A stretch of 64,000 bases of DNA, taken from the NCBI RefSeq assembly GCF_900114705.1, contig NZ_FOTW01000009.1, positions 231,994 to 295,993 of the forward strand. Reading direction: 5' to 3'. The position numbers and the translations under genes are program-made. The notes beneath the pieces were generated by a model that saw only the letters and a program-made list of their open reading frames with translations, did no database searches and was not told where the DNA came from. Source of the DNA: Rugamonas rubra. GTDB lineage: Bacteria; Pseudomonadota; Gammaproteobacteria; Burkholderiales; Burkholderiaceae_D. This document shows, in pieces, positions 38,702-48,124 of this stretch; within the stretch, counting starts at the first letter, position 1; every line of letters starts with the position of its first letter.

Positions 38702-39362
38702 TTCCATCTCCTCAATCCGTTGCGGTGTATTCACTTCGGAACACGTTTGCGTTTCCAGTGAGATACATTCTGCTTGAGCAACAAAAATGCGAGAAGAGGT
38801 GGGGAGCTGTATTTTCCGTCGGGAAATAGCGGATGCGACCTGTCGGTGTTTGTCTTACAAACACTCGCAGATTGCTTGCCGACGCCCTAGCGGCGCGGAT
38901 ATTTGGTGGTCTGACAGCTTCAAAAATGGCCTTTGGCACGTACAACTTATTTGATTTAAGTCGACTCTTTTTTGCTACGTCTGACTCTTTAACGACACCC
39001 TTTTCAGGAACTTTAGGGTTGGAGCGAAATATTTTTGAAAATTTTCGATTTCCTTGCCTGTCGTCCGAAGAACTTGAGGAGGCTTAACGCCAACCCATTT
39101 CCGCTCTTCATGAAACTGGTAACGGCGCCGTTTCGGAGAACTTTAGGGTTTTTTTGAATTATTTTTAAAAAAACTGAAAATACTTGCGCGATCGGCCGCA
39201 AAGCCCGTATCCATGCGGGCTTGCCCCGTCGAGAAAAATACCCGCCCGGCCCCCCGGCCGCCCATTTTGTGGTTGCGGGGGCAAGAAATTGCTACACTCC
39301 GCCATGCATCGCAAAATAGATGAAGCTTCAAGTATCTCCTCCCACTCGAAGAAAGTTACTTA
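38702..39362. other. 660-bp AT-rich intergenic region between flhD and kynU
   Basis: No convincing gene; the only longer plus-strand frame (38833-39087) has no ribosome site or recognisable protein. It must hold the flhDC promoter (minus) and the kynU promoter (plus). AACTTTAGGGTT occurs twice in direct orientation, at 39009-39020 and 39139-39150, each followed by A/T-tracts. TACACT at 39293-39298 is a candidate -10 for kynU. Confidence 0.5.
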
Positions 39363-40613
39363 ATGACAACACGTGACGACTGCCTGGGCCGCGACGCGCA
39401 AGATCCGCTCGCCGCCCTGCGCGCCCGGTTCGACCTGCCCGCCGGCCTGATCTACCTCGACGGCAACTCCCTCGGCGCCCGGCCGCGCGCCGCGCTGGCC
39501 CGCGCGCAGGACGTCATCGCCCGCGAATGGGGCCAGGACCTGATCCGCAGCTGGAACACGGCCGGCTGGTTCGACCTGCCCAAGCGCCTGGGCAACCGCC
39601 TCGCCCCCCTGCTCGGCGCCGGCCAGGACGAGGTGGTGGTCACCGACACCACCTCGGTCAACCTGTTCAAGGCGCTGGCCGCCGCGCTGCAGATGCAGGC
39701 CGAGCAGCCGGCCACGGCAAGCCGCCGCGTGCTCGTCACCGAACGCAGCAACTTCCCCACCGATATTTACATGGCCCAGGGCCTGGCCGGCTGGCTGGCG
39801 CGCGGCTACACGGTGCGCCTGGTCGACTCGGTCGAGGAGATCGCCGCCGCCATCGACGCCGACACCGCCGTCGTCATGCTGACCCACGTCAACTACCGCA
39901 GCGGCTACCAGCACGACATGCGCGCCACCAGCGCCCTGGCCCACGCCGCCGGCGCCCTGGTCGTCTGGGACCTGGCCCACTCGGCCGGCGCCGTGCCGCT
40001 AGCCCTGAACGGCGACGGCGCCGACCTGGCGGTCGGCTGCACCTACAAGTATCTGAACGGCGGCCCCGGCGCGCCGGCCTTCATCTGGGTGCCGGCCCGG
40101 CACCAGGCGCGCTTCCGCCAGCCGCTGTCCGGTTGGTGGGGCCACGCCGCGCCGTTCGCCATGGCGCCCGACTTCGCCCCCGCCGACGGCATCGGCCGCG
40201 CCCTGTGCGGCACCCAGCCCATCGTCTCGCTGGCCATGGTCGAAAGCGGGCTGGAGGTGTTCGAGCAGACCGACATGGCGGCGGTGCGCGCCAAGTCGCT
40301 GGCGCTGACCGACCTGTTCATCGAACTGGTCGAACGGCGCTGCGGCAGCCATCCGCTGGGACTGGTCACGCCGCGCCAGCACGCGCGGCGCGGCAGCCAC
40401 GTCAGCTTCACCCATCCGCACGGCTACGCCGTGATGCAGGCGCTGATCGGGCGCGGCGTGGTGGGCGACTACCGCGAGCCGGCCATCATGCGCTTCGGCT
40501 TCACGCCGCTCTACACCAGCTACACCGAGGTGTGGGACGCGGTCGAGATCCTGCGCCAGATCCTCGACGACACCGCCTACGACATCGCCGCCAAGCGCGA
40601 CGCCGTGACCTGA
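39363..40613 (+). CDS. kynU: Kynureninase
   Basis: A 416-residue PLP enzyme that cleaves kynurenine to anthranilate and alanine in tryptophan degradation. '[17 protein letters not shown]' near residue 30, the PLP-Lys segment '[19 protein letters not shown]' near residue 225, and [11 protein letters not shown] are family signatures. kynA follows 24 bases after the stop, so the two form an operon. kynB (formamidase) is not adjacent. Confidence 0.95.
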   Translation: MTTRDDCLGRDAQDPLAALRARFDLPAGLIYLDGNSLGARPRAALARAQDVIAREWGQDLIRSWNTAGWFDLPKRLGNRLAPLLGAGQDEVVVTDTTSVNLFKALAAALQMQAEQPATASRRVLVTERSNFPTDIYMAQGLAGWLARGYTVRLVDSVEEIAAAIDADTAVVMLTHVNYRSGYQHDMRATSALAHAAGALVVWDLAHSAGAVPLALNGDGADLAVGCTYKYLNGGPGAPAFIWVPARHQARFRQPLSGWWGHAAPFAMAPDFAPADGIGRALCGTQPIVSLAMVESGLEVFEQTDMAAVRAKSLALTDLFIELVERRCGSHPLGLVTPRQHARRGSHVSFTHPHGYAVMQALIGRGVVGDYREPAIMRFGFTPLYTSYTEVWDAVEILRQILDDTAYDIAAKRDAVT

Positions 40614-40637
40614 CCCCACCACAAGAACAGAGCCACC

Positions 40638-41492
40638 ATGACCGACAAGAACGACAGCCCGCAATGCCCGCACGCCCAGTGGCACGGCGCGCAGATGGAT
40701 TTCAGCGAATCGATGAGCTACGGCGACTACCTGGCGCTGGACCGCATCCTCACCGCCCAGCACCCGCTCTCGCCCAACCACAACGAGATGCTGTTCATCG
40801 TCCAGCACCAGACCAGCGAACTGTGGATGAAGCTGATGCTGCACGAGATGCACGCCGTGCGCGCCAACCTGCAGGCCGACAACCTGGCGCCGGCCTTCAA
40901 GATGCTGGCCCGGGTGGCCCGCATCATGGACCAGCTGGTGCACGCCTGGGACGTGCTGGCGACCATGACGCCGCCGGAATACTCGGCCATCCGGCCGTAT
41001 CTGGGCGCCTCGTCCGGTTTCCAGTCCTACCAGTACCGCGAGATCGAGTTCATATTGGGGAACAAGAACGCCGCCCTGCTCAACGTCCACAACACCGCGC
41101 CGGCCGCCTTCGCCACGCTCGACGCCGCGCTGCGCGCGCCGTCGGTGTACGACGAGTCGATCAAGCTGCTGGCCCGCAACGGCCTGGCCATCGCGCCCGA
41201 GCGCCTGAACGCCGACTGGACCCTGGCCACCGTGGCCGACGAATCGGTCAAGGCCGCCTGGCTGGAGGTCTACCGCGACCCGAGCAAATACTGGGCCTTG
41301 TACGAGCTGGCCGAAAAGCTGGTCGACCTGGAGACGGCGTTCCGCTTCTGGCGCTTCCGCCATGTGACCACGGTCGAGCGCATCATCGGCTTCAAGACCG
41401 GCACCGGCGGCACGGCCGGCGTCAGCTACCTGCGCAAGATGCTCGACGTGGTGCTGTTCCCCGAGCTGTTCGCCCTGCGCACCGCCCTCTAA
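40638..41492 (+). CDS. kynA: Tryptophan 2,3-dioxygenase
   Basis: A 284-residue haem enzyme that opens the indole ring of tryptophan, the first step of the kynurenine path. Signatures: [13 protein letters not shown], '[20 protein letters not shown]', [14 protein letters not shown], and the haem His in [17 protein letters not shown]. It pairs with kynU upstream. A long perfect hairpin lies just past the stop. Confidence 0.96.
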   Translation: MTDKNDSPQCPHAQWHGAQMDFSESMSYGDYLALDRILTAQHPLSPNHNEMLFIVQHQTSELWMKLMLHEMHAVRANLQADNLAPAFKMLARVARIMDQLVHAWDVLATMTPPEYSAIRPYLGASSGFQSYQYREIEFILGNKNAALLNVHNTAPAAFATLDAALRAPSVYDESIKLLARNGLAIAPERLNADWTLATVADESVKAAWLEVYRDPSKYWALYELAEKLVDLETAFRFWRFRHVTTVERIIGFKTGTGGTAGVSYLRKMLDVVLFPELFALRTAL

Positions 41493-41507
41493 TCCCACCC
41501 CGCACCC

Positions 41508-41570
41508 CGGGGTCAGTGCCGACATTCGGACATTCACGCGATGAATGTCCGAATGTCGGCACTGACCCCG
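41508..41570. repeat. Long perfect inverted repeat, 29-bp arms (element F)
   Basis: Arms 41508-41536 and 41542-41570 are exact complements around a 5-base loop. The outer part (CGGGGTCAGTGCC) resembles the GGGTCAGACCC elements; the inner part contains GACATTC twice. It fills the gap between kynA and the convergent epimerase gene and ends 10 bases before the latter's stop. Confidence 0.9.
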
Positions 41571-41580
41571 ATGCTTTCTC

Positions 41581-42807
41581 CTAGCGCGATTGCCAGCGCC
41601 GCAGCGCGTTGACGGCCTCGTAGCAGGCGCCCATGTTGTGGTAGTCGACCTTGCCGGCCGGGCTCTTGTCGTCGGTGCAGGCGCTGTTGTCGCCGCGTAG
41701 GATGCGGAACCAGGCGCCGTGGCGGTGGTCGACGAAGTGCGTCCAGCAGTAGTCCCACAGCTTGTCGTACCACAGCCAGAAGCGCGCCTCGCCGGTGCGC
41801 TCGGCCAGCACGGCGGCCGTCGCCATGCTCTCGGCCTGCACCCAGTGGTATTTGTCGGCGTCGCAGATGGCGCCGTCGGGGGCGAAGCCGTAGCAGATGC
41901 CGCCGTGCTGCTGGTCCCAGGCGGTGTCCAGGCCGGCGTCGAACAAGGCGATGGCGCGCGGCAGTATCCAGTCGGCCGGTTGGCGCAGCTGCTTGGCGTG
42001 CCGCTCCAACAGCAACAGCAGCTTGGACCACTCGGTCAAATGGCCCGGCTGGTAGCCCCACGGGCGGAAGATGTTGGAGGCGTCGTCGCGGTTGTAGTCC
42101 CAGTCCACCGACCAGTCGATATGGTAGTGCTCCCAGATCAGCCCGTCGCACAGAGCCGCCTGACGCACCGTGATGTTGTGGGCGATGCGCTCGGCGCGGT
42201 GCAGGAAGCGCAGGTCGTCGGTGGCCTCGTAGGCGGCCAGCAGCGCCTCGACCGAATGCATGTTGGCGTTCTGGCCGCGATACGGCGCCAGCGTGGTCCA
42301 GTCGGTGCTGGCCTCGTCGGCGTACAGGCCGAAGTCGGCCTGCCAGAAGTGCTTCTCCATCAAGTCGTAGGTTTCGTCTATCCAGCCGCGCGCCTCGTCG
42401 ACGCCGGCCAACAGCGCGTGCGAGTAGGCCAGCAGCACGAAGGCCAGGCCGTAGCAGTGGTTGCTGCCGTCGACCACGGTGCCCTGGCCGTCGCGCCAGT
42501 CGAGCAGCCAGGCATAGCCGCCTGTAAGCGGATTACGGTGCGCCTCGCGCAGGAAGGCGAGGCCGTGGCGCACCTGGGGCAGGTATTCGTCGGCGCCGAA
42601 GTGGCGCGCCGCCATGGCGTAGGTGAAGACGAAGCGGGTGCTGCTGACCAGATGCCGGCTGCGCTCGTCGTAGACCCGGCCGTCGTCCTTGTAGAAGTGG
42701 TAGAAGCCGCCGCTGGGGTCGATACAGCGCGGATGGTAGAACTGCATCGTCTCTTGTATGTGCTTGCGCAAATCTGTTGGGGAGTGAAAATCCGGGGCGG
42801 TCGTCAT
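41581..42807 (-). CDS. AGE-family epimerase/isomerase
   Basis: A 408-residue alpha6/alpha6-barrel protein of the N-acylglucosamine 2-epimerase family, which includes mannose isomerase (YihS type) and cellobiose epimerase. 'DPSGGFYHFYKDDGRVYD', RHLVSSTRFVFTYAMAA, GQNANMHSVEALLAAYE and the late His-containing KYHWVQAESM are typical and hold catalytic histidines. The exact sugar is unknown. The ATG at 42807 has GGAAGAG about 8 bases upstream. Divergent from the hydrolase gene. Confidence 0.82.
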   Translation of the reverse strand: MTTAPDFHSPTDLRKHIQETMQFYHPRCIDPSGGFYHFYKDDGRVYDERSRHLVSSTRFVFTYAMAARHFGADEYLPQVRHGLAFLREAHRNPLTGGYAWLLDWRDGQGTVVDGSNHCYGLAFVLLAYSHALLAGVDEARGWIDETYDLMEKHFWQADFGLYADEASTDWTTLAPYRGQNANMHSVEALLAAYEATDDLRFLHRAERIAHNITVRQAALCDGLIWEHYHIDWSVDWDYNRDDASNIFRPWGYQPGHLTEWSKLLLLLERHAKQLRQPADWILPRAIALFDAGLDTAWDQQHGGICYGFAPDGAICDADKYHWVQAESMATAAVLAERTGEARFWLWYDKLWDYCWTHFVDHRHGAWFRILRGDNSACTDDKSPAGKVDYHNMGACYEAVNALRRWQSR

Positions 42808-42886
42808 GGCATACTCTTCCACATTGAGGAGCGCTAATTCTACGCGTTTCGTCCGCTCCGCGCGTCGCAAGAAGAAAGGAAACTAC

Positions 42887-43432
42887 ATGGATTTCGAGGT
42901 ACTGACACTGGCCGGCCTGTGGAACTCGGGCCCGGCCCACTGGCAAACCCGGTGGGAGGCCGAGCATCCCGCCTGGCTGCGCGTGCCGCACCGCGACTGG
43001 GACACGCCCCGCTGCGACGAGTGGGTGGCCGAGTTGGACGCCGCCATCGGCCGCTGCCAACGCCCGCCGGTGCTGGCGGCGCACAGCCTGAGCTGCTCGC
43101 TGGTGACGCGCTGGGCCGCCGCCGGCTCGCGCCACGCCGTCGCCGGCGCCTTCCTGGTGGCGCCCAGCGATGTCGACGCGCCGTCCTACCCGGACTGCAC
43201 CAGCGGCTTTCAGCCGATGCTGCTGGCGCCCCTGCCCTTCCCCAGCATGGTGGTGGCCAGCAGCGACGATCCCTATGTGACGGAGCAGCGCGCCCGCCTG
43301 TTCGCCGCCAGCTGGGGCAGCGAGTTCGTCTCGATCGGCGACGCCGGCCACATCAACGGCGACGCCGGCTACGGCCCCTGGCCCGCCGGCGCGGCGATGC
43401 TGCTGGCCTTCTGCGCCCGCGTGCAGGGCTGA
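42887..43432 (+). CDS. RBBP9/YdeN-type alpha/beta hydrolase
   Basis: A 181-residue serine hydrolase. The fold begins with LAGLWNSGPAHWQTRWE, the nucleophile Ser is in AAHSLSCSLVTRW, the Asp in ASSDDPYV and the His in GDAGHINGDAGYG, giving a full triad. Substrate unknown. The ATG at 42887 has AAAGGA about 8 bases upstream. Its start is 79 bases from the divergent epimerase start. Confidence 0.87.
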   Translation: MDFEVLTLAGLWNSGPAHWQTRWEAEHPAWLRVPHRDWDTPRCDEWVAELDAAIGRCQRPPVLAAHSLSCSLVTRWAAAGSRHAVAGAFLVAPSDVDAPSYPDCTSGFQPMLLAPLPFPSMVVASSDDPYVTEQRARLFAASWGSEFVSIGDAGHINGDAGYGPWPAGAAMLLAFCARVQG

Positions 43433-43609
43433 TCCGCCTGCTGGCCAGCCGATTGCGCATTCTGTCGCATGGCACTGGCGGTGCGCCGGCCGCCGAGGCG
43501 CAGGAGAAGATGGTGTTGATGAGCTTGATGCCGACGCTGAACAAAGGAAAGTGATGCAAGGCGCCGCCTGCCATACCCGCACAGGCGGCGCTGAATCGCA
43601 CGTCCGCGG

Positions 43610-43810
43610 CTACATCGCCCGGCCGCCGCAATCCTCAAAGCAGGCGTCGCGGTCGGCGGCGCACTCCACCGGGTCGCCACCATGTTTGATGCAGTTGCGG
43701 TAACCGATCGCGCACCAGCCTTGGCAGCTGTTGGTGGACGACTCGGCGGCGTAGGCGAACGAGCTGCCCAAGCCGATAGCAAACATGAATAGTGCGAGCT
43801 TCATTTTCAT
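43610..43810 (-). CDS. Secreted six-cysteine peptide, paralogue 1
   Basis: A 66-residue precursor. Signal peptide MKMKLALFMFAIGLGSSFAY with cleavage after AYA-A near residue 22. The mature part of about 44 residues has six Cys spaced C-x3-C-x6-C-x9-C-x6-C-x3-C and is polar. AGGGA lies upstream of the ATG. The next gene upstream (43910-44107) encodes a paralogue with the same signal peptide and Cys layout. No known family is recognised; disulfide-stabilised helical hairpins of the CxxxC...CxxxC kind are the nearest structural analogy. Function unknown. Confidence 0.65.
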   Translation of the reverse strand: MKMKLALFMFAIGLGSSFAYAAESSTNSCQGWCAIGYRNCIKHGGDPVECAADRDACFEDCGGRAM

Positions 43811-43909
43811 TTGAGTTCCCTAGAATTAGACATCCGATTGATCGTTCTTCTTGCCGCGCCGGCGCGACATCTGCCAAGCCAGCGAGCGGGACAGGCAACG
43901 CCGCCTAAA

Positions 43910-44107
43910 TTAGGGCTCTTGGATGCCACAACGCTGCAAGCAAGCGGTTTTCCGCGGCTCGCAGAACTCCATCGTGTTCACGCTCATGCAATAGCGGTAA
44001 TCCGAATAGCAATAGCTTTCGCAACTGAAGCCGTTGGTCTCGGCGGCGTAAGCGAACGAGCTACCCAGGCCGATGGCAAACATGAACAACGCCAGTTTCA
44101 TCTTCAT
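43910..44107 (-). CDS. Secreted six-cysteine peptide, paralogue 2
   Basis: A 65-residue precursor whose first 23 residues are identical to those of the neighbour at 43610, although 9 of the 23 codons differ by synonymous changes. The mature region has diverged strongly but keeps six Cys (C-x3-C-x6-C-x8-C-x6-C-x3-C). GGAG lies about 7 bases before the ATG. The DNA upstream of both genes shares TTAGACATC followed by GA and GATCGTT, so promoter and gene were duplicated together. Function unknown. Confidence 0.65.
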   Translation of the reverse strand: MKMKLALFMFAIGLGSSFAYAAETNGFSCESYCYSDYRYCMSVNTMEFCEPRKTACLQRCGIQEP

Positions 44108-44390
44108 TATTTCTCTCCAAATTTAGACATCAGACGGATCGTTATCCAGGAAAGACATTCCGCCCCACACGCCCTTCCCGCAACAAGGACATCGTTGCCT
44201 TGTTCAAACTGCGCCCCGGTGGGGACGCCAGCCCAGGAAGGCAAACCGCAGGCCGCTTAGGTCCGCCGCTTACCTTTGCTTTACATCAATTGCATGAAAA
44301 AATATCATATGAATATTACCAAAACAATATATTTATTTATTTCGCATTATTGTTGTAAATTTAAGACGCGGCGCGCCGGCGCCGGACGAA
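44108..44390. other. Intergenic stretch, partly AT-rich
   Basis: Contains the duplicated upstream motif of the six-cysteine genes (TTAGACATC at 44123-44131) and, at 44276-44360, very AT-rich DNA. I see no gene in it. Confidence 0.4.
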
Positions 44391-44419
44391 AAAAAAAGCC
44401 TCCGAAGAGGCTTTTTTTT
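44391..44419 (-). terminator. Terminator of htpG
   Basis: AGCCTC (44397-44402) pairs with GAGGCT (44407-44412) around CGAA, with an A-run on one side and a T-run on the other, so it works in both directions. It lies 16 bases beyond the htpG stop. Confidence 0.88.
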
Positions 44420-44435
44420 GCTACACGAGGGTCGC

Positions 44436-46352
44436 TTACTTGCCGGCGCCGGCCAGCAGCATCTCGTTGAGGCGCTTGACGAAGGTGGCCGGATCGCTCA
44501 GCGAACCGCCTTCGGCCAGCATGGCCTGGTCGAACAGGATGTGGGCCCAGTCGTTGAACTGGCTGCCGGCATCCTGGTACTTCAGGCGCGTCACCAGCGG
44601 GTGGTTCGGGTTGATCTCCAGGATGGGCTTGGAGTCCGGCGCGTTCTGGCCGGCCGCCTTCAACATGCGCAGCAGGTTGCCGGACAACTCGTTCTCGTCG
44701 GCCACCAGGCAGGCCGGCGAATCGGTCAGACGGAAGGTGACGCGCACGTCCTTGGCCTTGTCGGCCAGCGCTTCCTTCATCTTGCCGACCAGGTCCTGGT
44801 AGGAGGTCTCGGTCTCTTGGTGTTCCTTCTTCTCGGCCTCGTCCTCCAGCTTGCCCAGGTCCAGGCCGCCCTTGGCCACCGACACCAGTTCCTTGCCCTC
44901 GAAGTCCTGCAGGAAGGACAGCATCCACTCGTCGACGCGGTCGGTCAGCAGCAGCACTTCGACGCCCTTCTTGCGGAAGATCTCCAGGTGCGGACTGTTC
45001 TTGGCGGCGGTGTAGTTGTCCGCCGTGACGTAGTAGATCTTGTCCTGGCCGTCCTTCAGGCGCGCCACGTACTGCTCGAACGAGACGTTCTGCTCGTCGT
45101 TGTCGTTGCCGGTCGAGGCGAAACGCAGCAGCTTGGCCAAACGCTCCTTGTTGCCGGCGTCCTCGCCGATGCCCTCTTTCAGCACCTGGCCGAACTCCTT
45201 CCAGAAGGTGGCGTACTTGTCCTTCTTGTCCTGCTCGTCGGCGTTGGCCAATTCCTCCAGCATGCCGATGACGCGCTTGGTCGAGCCCTCGCGGATCACC
45301 TTGACGTCGCGCGACTCCTGCAGGATCTCGCGCGAGACGTTCAGCGGCAGGTCGGCCGAGTCGATCACGCCCTTGACCATGCGCAGGTAGGCCGGCATCA
45401 GCTGCTCGGCGTCGTCCATGATGAAGACGCGCTTGACGTACAGCTTGATGCCGCCGCGCTTGTTGCGGTCCCACAGGTCGAACGGCGCCTTGCTCGGGAT
45501 GTACAGCAGCTGGGTGTACTCGCTGCGGCCCTCGACGCGGTTGTGGGTGTGCGTCAGCGGCGACTGGAAGTCGTGCGAGACGTGCTTATAGAACTCGTCG
45601 TACTGTTCCGGCGTGATGTCGGCCTTGTTGCGGGCCCACAGCGCGCTGGCCTGGTTGATGGTTTCCAGCTCGTCCTTGACGACGGTTTCCTTCTTCTCGT
45701 CGTCCCACTCTTCCTTGGCCATGACGATCGGCAGCGAGATGTGGTCGGAGTACTTGCGGATGATGGATTTGATCTTCCAGCTCGACAGCAGCTCGTCCTC
45801 GCCTTCGCGCAGGTGCAGGATGATGTCGCTGCCGCGCGAGGTTTTTTCGATCTGTTCGACGCTGTAGTCGCCCTCGCCGGCCGATTCCCAGCGCACGCCC
45901 TCGTTGGCGGCGGCGCCGGCGCGGCGCGTTTCGACGGTGATCTTGTCGGCGACGATGAAGCCGGAGTAGAAGCCCACGCCGAACTGGCCGATCAGCGCGG
46001 CGTCCTGCTGCTGGTCGCCCGACAGCTTGCCGAAGAATTCCTTGGTGCCCGACTTGGCGATGGTGCCCAGGTGCGAAATGGCCTCGTCGCGGCTCATGCC
46101 GATGCCGTTGTCGGAGATGGTGATGGTGCGCGCTTCCTTGTCGAAGCTGACCTTGATCTTCAGTTCATGGTCGTTGCCGTACAGGGCGTCGTTGTTGATC
46201 GCCTCGAAGCGCAGCTTGTCGGACGCGTCGGAGGCGTTCGAGATCAGCTCGCGCAGGAAAATCTCCTTGTTCGAGTACAGCGAGTGGATCATCAGTTGCA
46301 GCAGCTGTTTGACTTCAGCTTGAAAACCCAGGGTTTGCTTGTTGTCGGCCAT
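44436..46352 (-). CDS. htpG: Molecular chaperone HtpG (Hsp90)
   Basis: A 638-residue ATP-dependent chaperone. N-terminal GHKL ATPase motifs: [29 protein letters not shown] and [16 protein letters not shown]; the middle-domain Arg region and C-terminal dimerisation domain follow. A sigma-32-type promoter lies upstream, consistent with heat-shock induction. Confidence 0.96.
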   Translation of the reverse strand: MADNKQTLGFQAEVKQLLQLMIHSLYSNKEIFLRELISNASDASDKLRFEAINNDALYGNDHELKIKVSFDKEARTITISDNGIGMSRDEAISHLGTIAKSGTKEFFGKLSGDQQQDAALIGQFGVGFYSGFIVADKITVETRRAGAAANEGVRWESAGEGDYSVEQIEKTSRGSDIILHLREGEDELLSSWKIKSIIRKYSDHISLPIVMAKEEWDDEKKETVVKDELETINQASALWARNKADITPEQYDEFYKHVSHDFQSPLTHTHNRVEGRSEYTQLLYIPSKAPFDLWDRNKRGGIKLYVKRVFIMDDAEQLMPAYLRMVKGVIDSADLPLNVSREILQESRDVKVIREGSTKRVIGMLEELANADEQDKKDKYATFWKEFGQVLKEGIGEDAGNKERLAKLLRFASTGNDNDEQNVSFEQYVARLKDGQDKIYYVTADNYTAAKNSPHLEIFRKKGVEVLLLTDRVDEWMLSFLQDFEGKELVSVAKGGLDLGKLEDEAEKKEHQETETSYQDLVGKMKEALADKAKDVRVTFRLTDSPACLVADENELSGNLLRMLKAAGQNAPDSKPILEINPNHPLVTRLKYQDAGSQFNDWAHILFDQAMLAEGGSLSDPATFVKRLNEMLLAGAGK

Positions 46353-46406
46353 TTTTACCTCTAATTAGTCTGTGTTGATACGGGGTTTGTTGCGCGGATT
46401 TTCCAA

Positions 46407-46434
46407 AAGTGGGGATTATATGGCCGATTTCAAG
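46407..46434 (-). promoter_or_regulatory. Heat-shock (sigma-32) promoter of htpG
   Basis: On the minus strand CTTGAAA (46434-46428) and CCCCACTT (46414-46407) are 13 bases apart, close to the known sigma-32 consensus CTTGAAA and CCCCATnT. It lies 55 bases before the htpG ATG. Confidence 0.8.
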
Positions 46435-46501
46435 GCTTGGCGAGGCGCCGCGCTCGCGGCCCGGCGCGCGGCCCAACTGGCGGCCCAACTGGCGGCCCGG
46501 C

Positions 46502-48013
46502 TCAGCGCCCCAGCTCGCGCTCGAGGAAGCGCCAGATGGCCGGGTCCTGCATCGCCGCCACGTTCAGCCGCATCCGCGTCGAGGCCAGCTGCTTGGGCGA
46601 GAACAGGCTGCCCGGCGCCAGCAGCAGGCCCTCGGCCATGGCCCGTTCGGCCAGGGCGTTGGTGTCGCGGCCGGCGTCGGCCCAGACGAACATGCCGGCC
46701 GGGCTGACGATGTCGACCGTCAGGCCGACCCGCTCCATCTGCCGCACCGTCTTGCCGCGCACCGCGTCCAGACGCAGGCGCATGCGGTCGGCGTGCTTGC
46801 GGTAGGAGCCCTCGGACAGCACCTTGTAGACCACCCGCTCGCCGATGTCGCTGGTGGTCAGGGTCGACAGCATCTTGCGGTCGGCCAGCCGCTCGGCCCA
46901 CTGGCGCGAGGTGGCGATGTAGCCGACCCGCAGGTTGGCCGCCATGGTCTTGGAGAAGCCTCCCAGGTAGATCACCCGCTGCAGCTGGTCGAGCGCGGCC
47001 AGGCGGGTGGCCGGCTGCACCGCGCTGCCGGGGTGCAGGTCGCAGTAGATGTCGTCCTCGACGATGGTGAAGCCGTGCTGCTCGGCCAGGCGCAGCACCT
47101 GGAAGGCCTTGGCCGCCGACAGCGAGGTCGAGCTGGGGTTGTGCAGCACCGAGTTGATGATGTACAGCTTGGGCTGGTGCAGCGCGGCCAGCTCGGCCAG
47201 GCGGGCGATGTCCGGCCCGTCGCCCAGGCGCGGGATGCCGACCACCTTGGCGCCCAGCGCGGCGAAGGAGCCGAACATCAGGAACCAGGCTGGGTCGTCG
47301 ACGAAGATGGTGTCGCCGGGGCGGGTGAACTCGCGCGCCACCAGGTCCAGCGCCTGGGTCACGCCGGCGGTGGTGACGATCTGCTCGGGCGCGGCGACGA
47401 TCTCAAGCTCGGCCAGTTTCTGCTGCAGCTGCTGGCGCAGCGGCAGGAAGCCCTGCGGCAGGCCGTAGCTGAGCAGCAGGTTGGGGTTCTGCCGGCCCAC
47501 CGCGCGCAGCGCGTTGGCCACCGTCTGGCCGTCCAGCCACTCGTTGGGCAGCACGCCGGAGCCGGGCATCTGCTGGTAGGGCGTCTGGCGGAACATGTTG
47601 CGGATCAGCCAGACCACGTCGATCGCCTTGCCGGCGTCGGCATCGGGCCAGACCGGCGCCGGCTCCACCCCGGCACCTGCGCCGGCGGCGGAGCGCTGGT
47701 CGGCGTTCAGCGGCGAGCGCTCGCGCACGTAGAAGCCGGCGCCACGGCGCGACTCCAGGTAACCGCGCGCCACCAGCTTGTCGTAGCTGGCCACCACGGT
47801 GAAGCAGGATACGCCCTGGGCGCCGGCGAACTGGCGGATCGACGGCATGCGGGCGCCGCCGCGCAGCACGCGGTCGTCGATGCGCGCCGCCACCGAGCGG
47901 ACGATCTGCTCGATCAGCGACTCGCCCGATTCGCGCGACAGCAGCGCCACCAGCGCGGTCGGCTGGGCCTTGCCGGCACGCGCCGGCGATGCTTGGGTTT
48001 GTGTATTGGTCAT
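46502..48013 (-). CDS. MocR-family regulator (GntR HTH + aminotransferase-like domain)
   Basis: A 503-residue regulator. Residues 30-100 form a GntR winged helix (RMPSIRQFAGAQGVSCFTVV), followed after a linker by a type I aminotransferase-like domain with the PLP-Lys in YLGGFSKTMAANLRVGYIA. Such proteins sense PLP or an amino compound. It is divergent from an EamA exporter with 111 bases between starts, a common pair, so it probably controls that exporter. Direct repeats TGTATTGG/TGTACTGG in the gap are candidate operator sites. Confidence 0.88.
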   Translation of the reverse strand: MTNTQTQASPARAGKAQPTALVALLSRESGESLIEQIVRSVAARIDDRVLRGGARMPSIRQFAGAQGVSCFTVVASYDKLVARGYLESRRGAGFYVRERSPLNADQRSAAGAGAGVEPAPVWPDADAGKAIDVVWLIRNMFRQTPYQQMPGSGVLPNEWLDGQTVANALRAVGRQNPNLLLSYGLPQGFLPLRQQLQQKLAELEIVAAPEQIVTTAGVTQALDLVAREFTRPGDTIFVDDPAWFLMFGSFAALGAKVVGIPRLGDGPDIARLAELAALHQPKLYIINSVLHNPSSTSLSAAKAFQVLRLAEQHGFTIVEDDIYCDLHPGSAVQPATRLAALDQLQRVIYLGGFSKTMAANLRVGYIATSRQWAERLADRKMLSTLTTSDIGERVVYKVLSEGSYRKHADRMRLRLDAVRGKTVRQMERVGLTVDIVSPAGMFVWADAGRDTNALAERAMAEGLLLAPGSLFSPKQLASTRMRLNVAAMQDPAIWRFLERELGR

Positions 48014-48048
48014 TTTACCGTTACAGCATAGTGAATTATGTTCGAAGG

Positions 48049-48067
48049 TGTATTGGCACTGTACTGG
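48049..48067. promoter_or_regulatory. Candidate MocR operator (direct repeats)
   Basis: TGTATTGG (48049-48056) and TGTACTGG (48060-48067) are direct repeats with an 11-bp period, one helical turn. A further TGTATTGG is at 48002-48009. MocR regulators of the GabR and PdxR type are known to bind direct repeats. Inference. Confidence 0.45.
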
Positions 48068-48124
48068 TTTTGTCATTTAGGATACACCTAACTCCCGCCC
48101 AAAGCCACCCAGAAAGACAGCGCC

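Noticed and set aside
38833..39087. Plus-strand frame of 84 codons between flhD and kynU
   Set aside because: No ribosome site, no similarity to anything known to me, lies in AT-rich promoter DNA.
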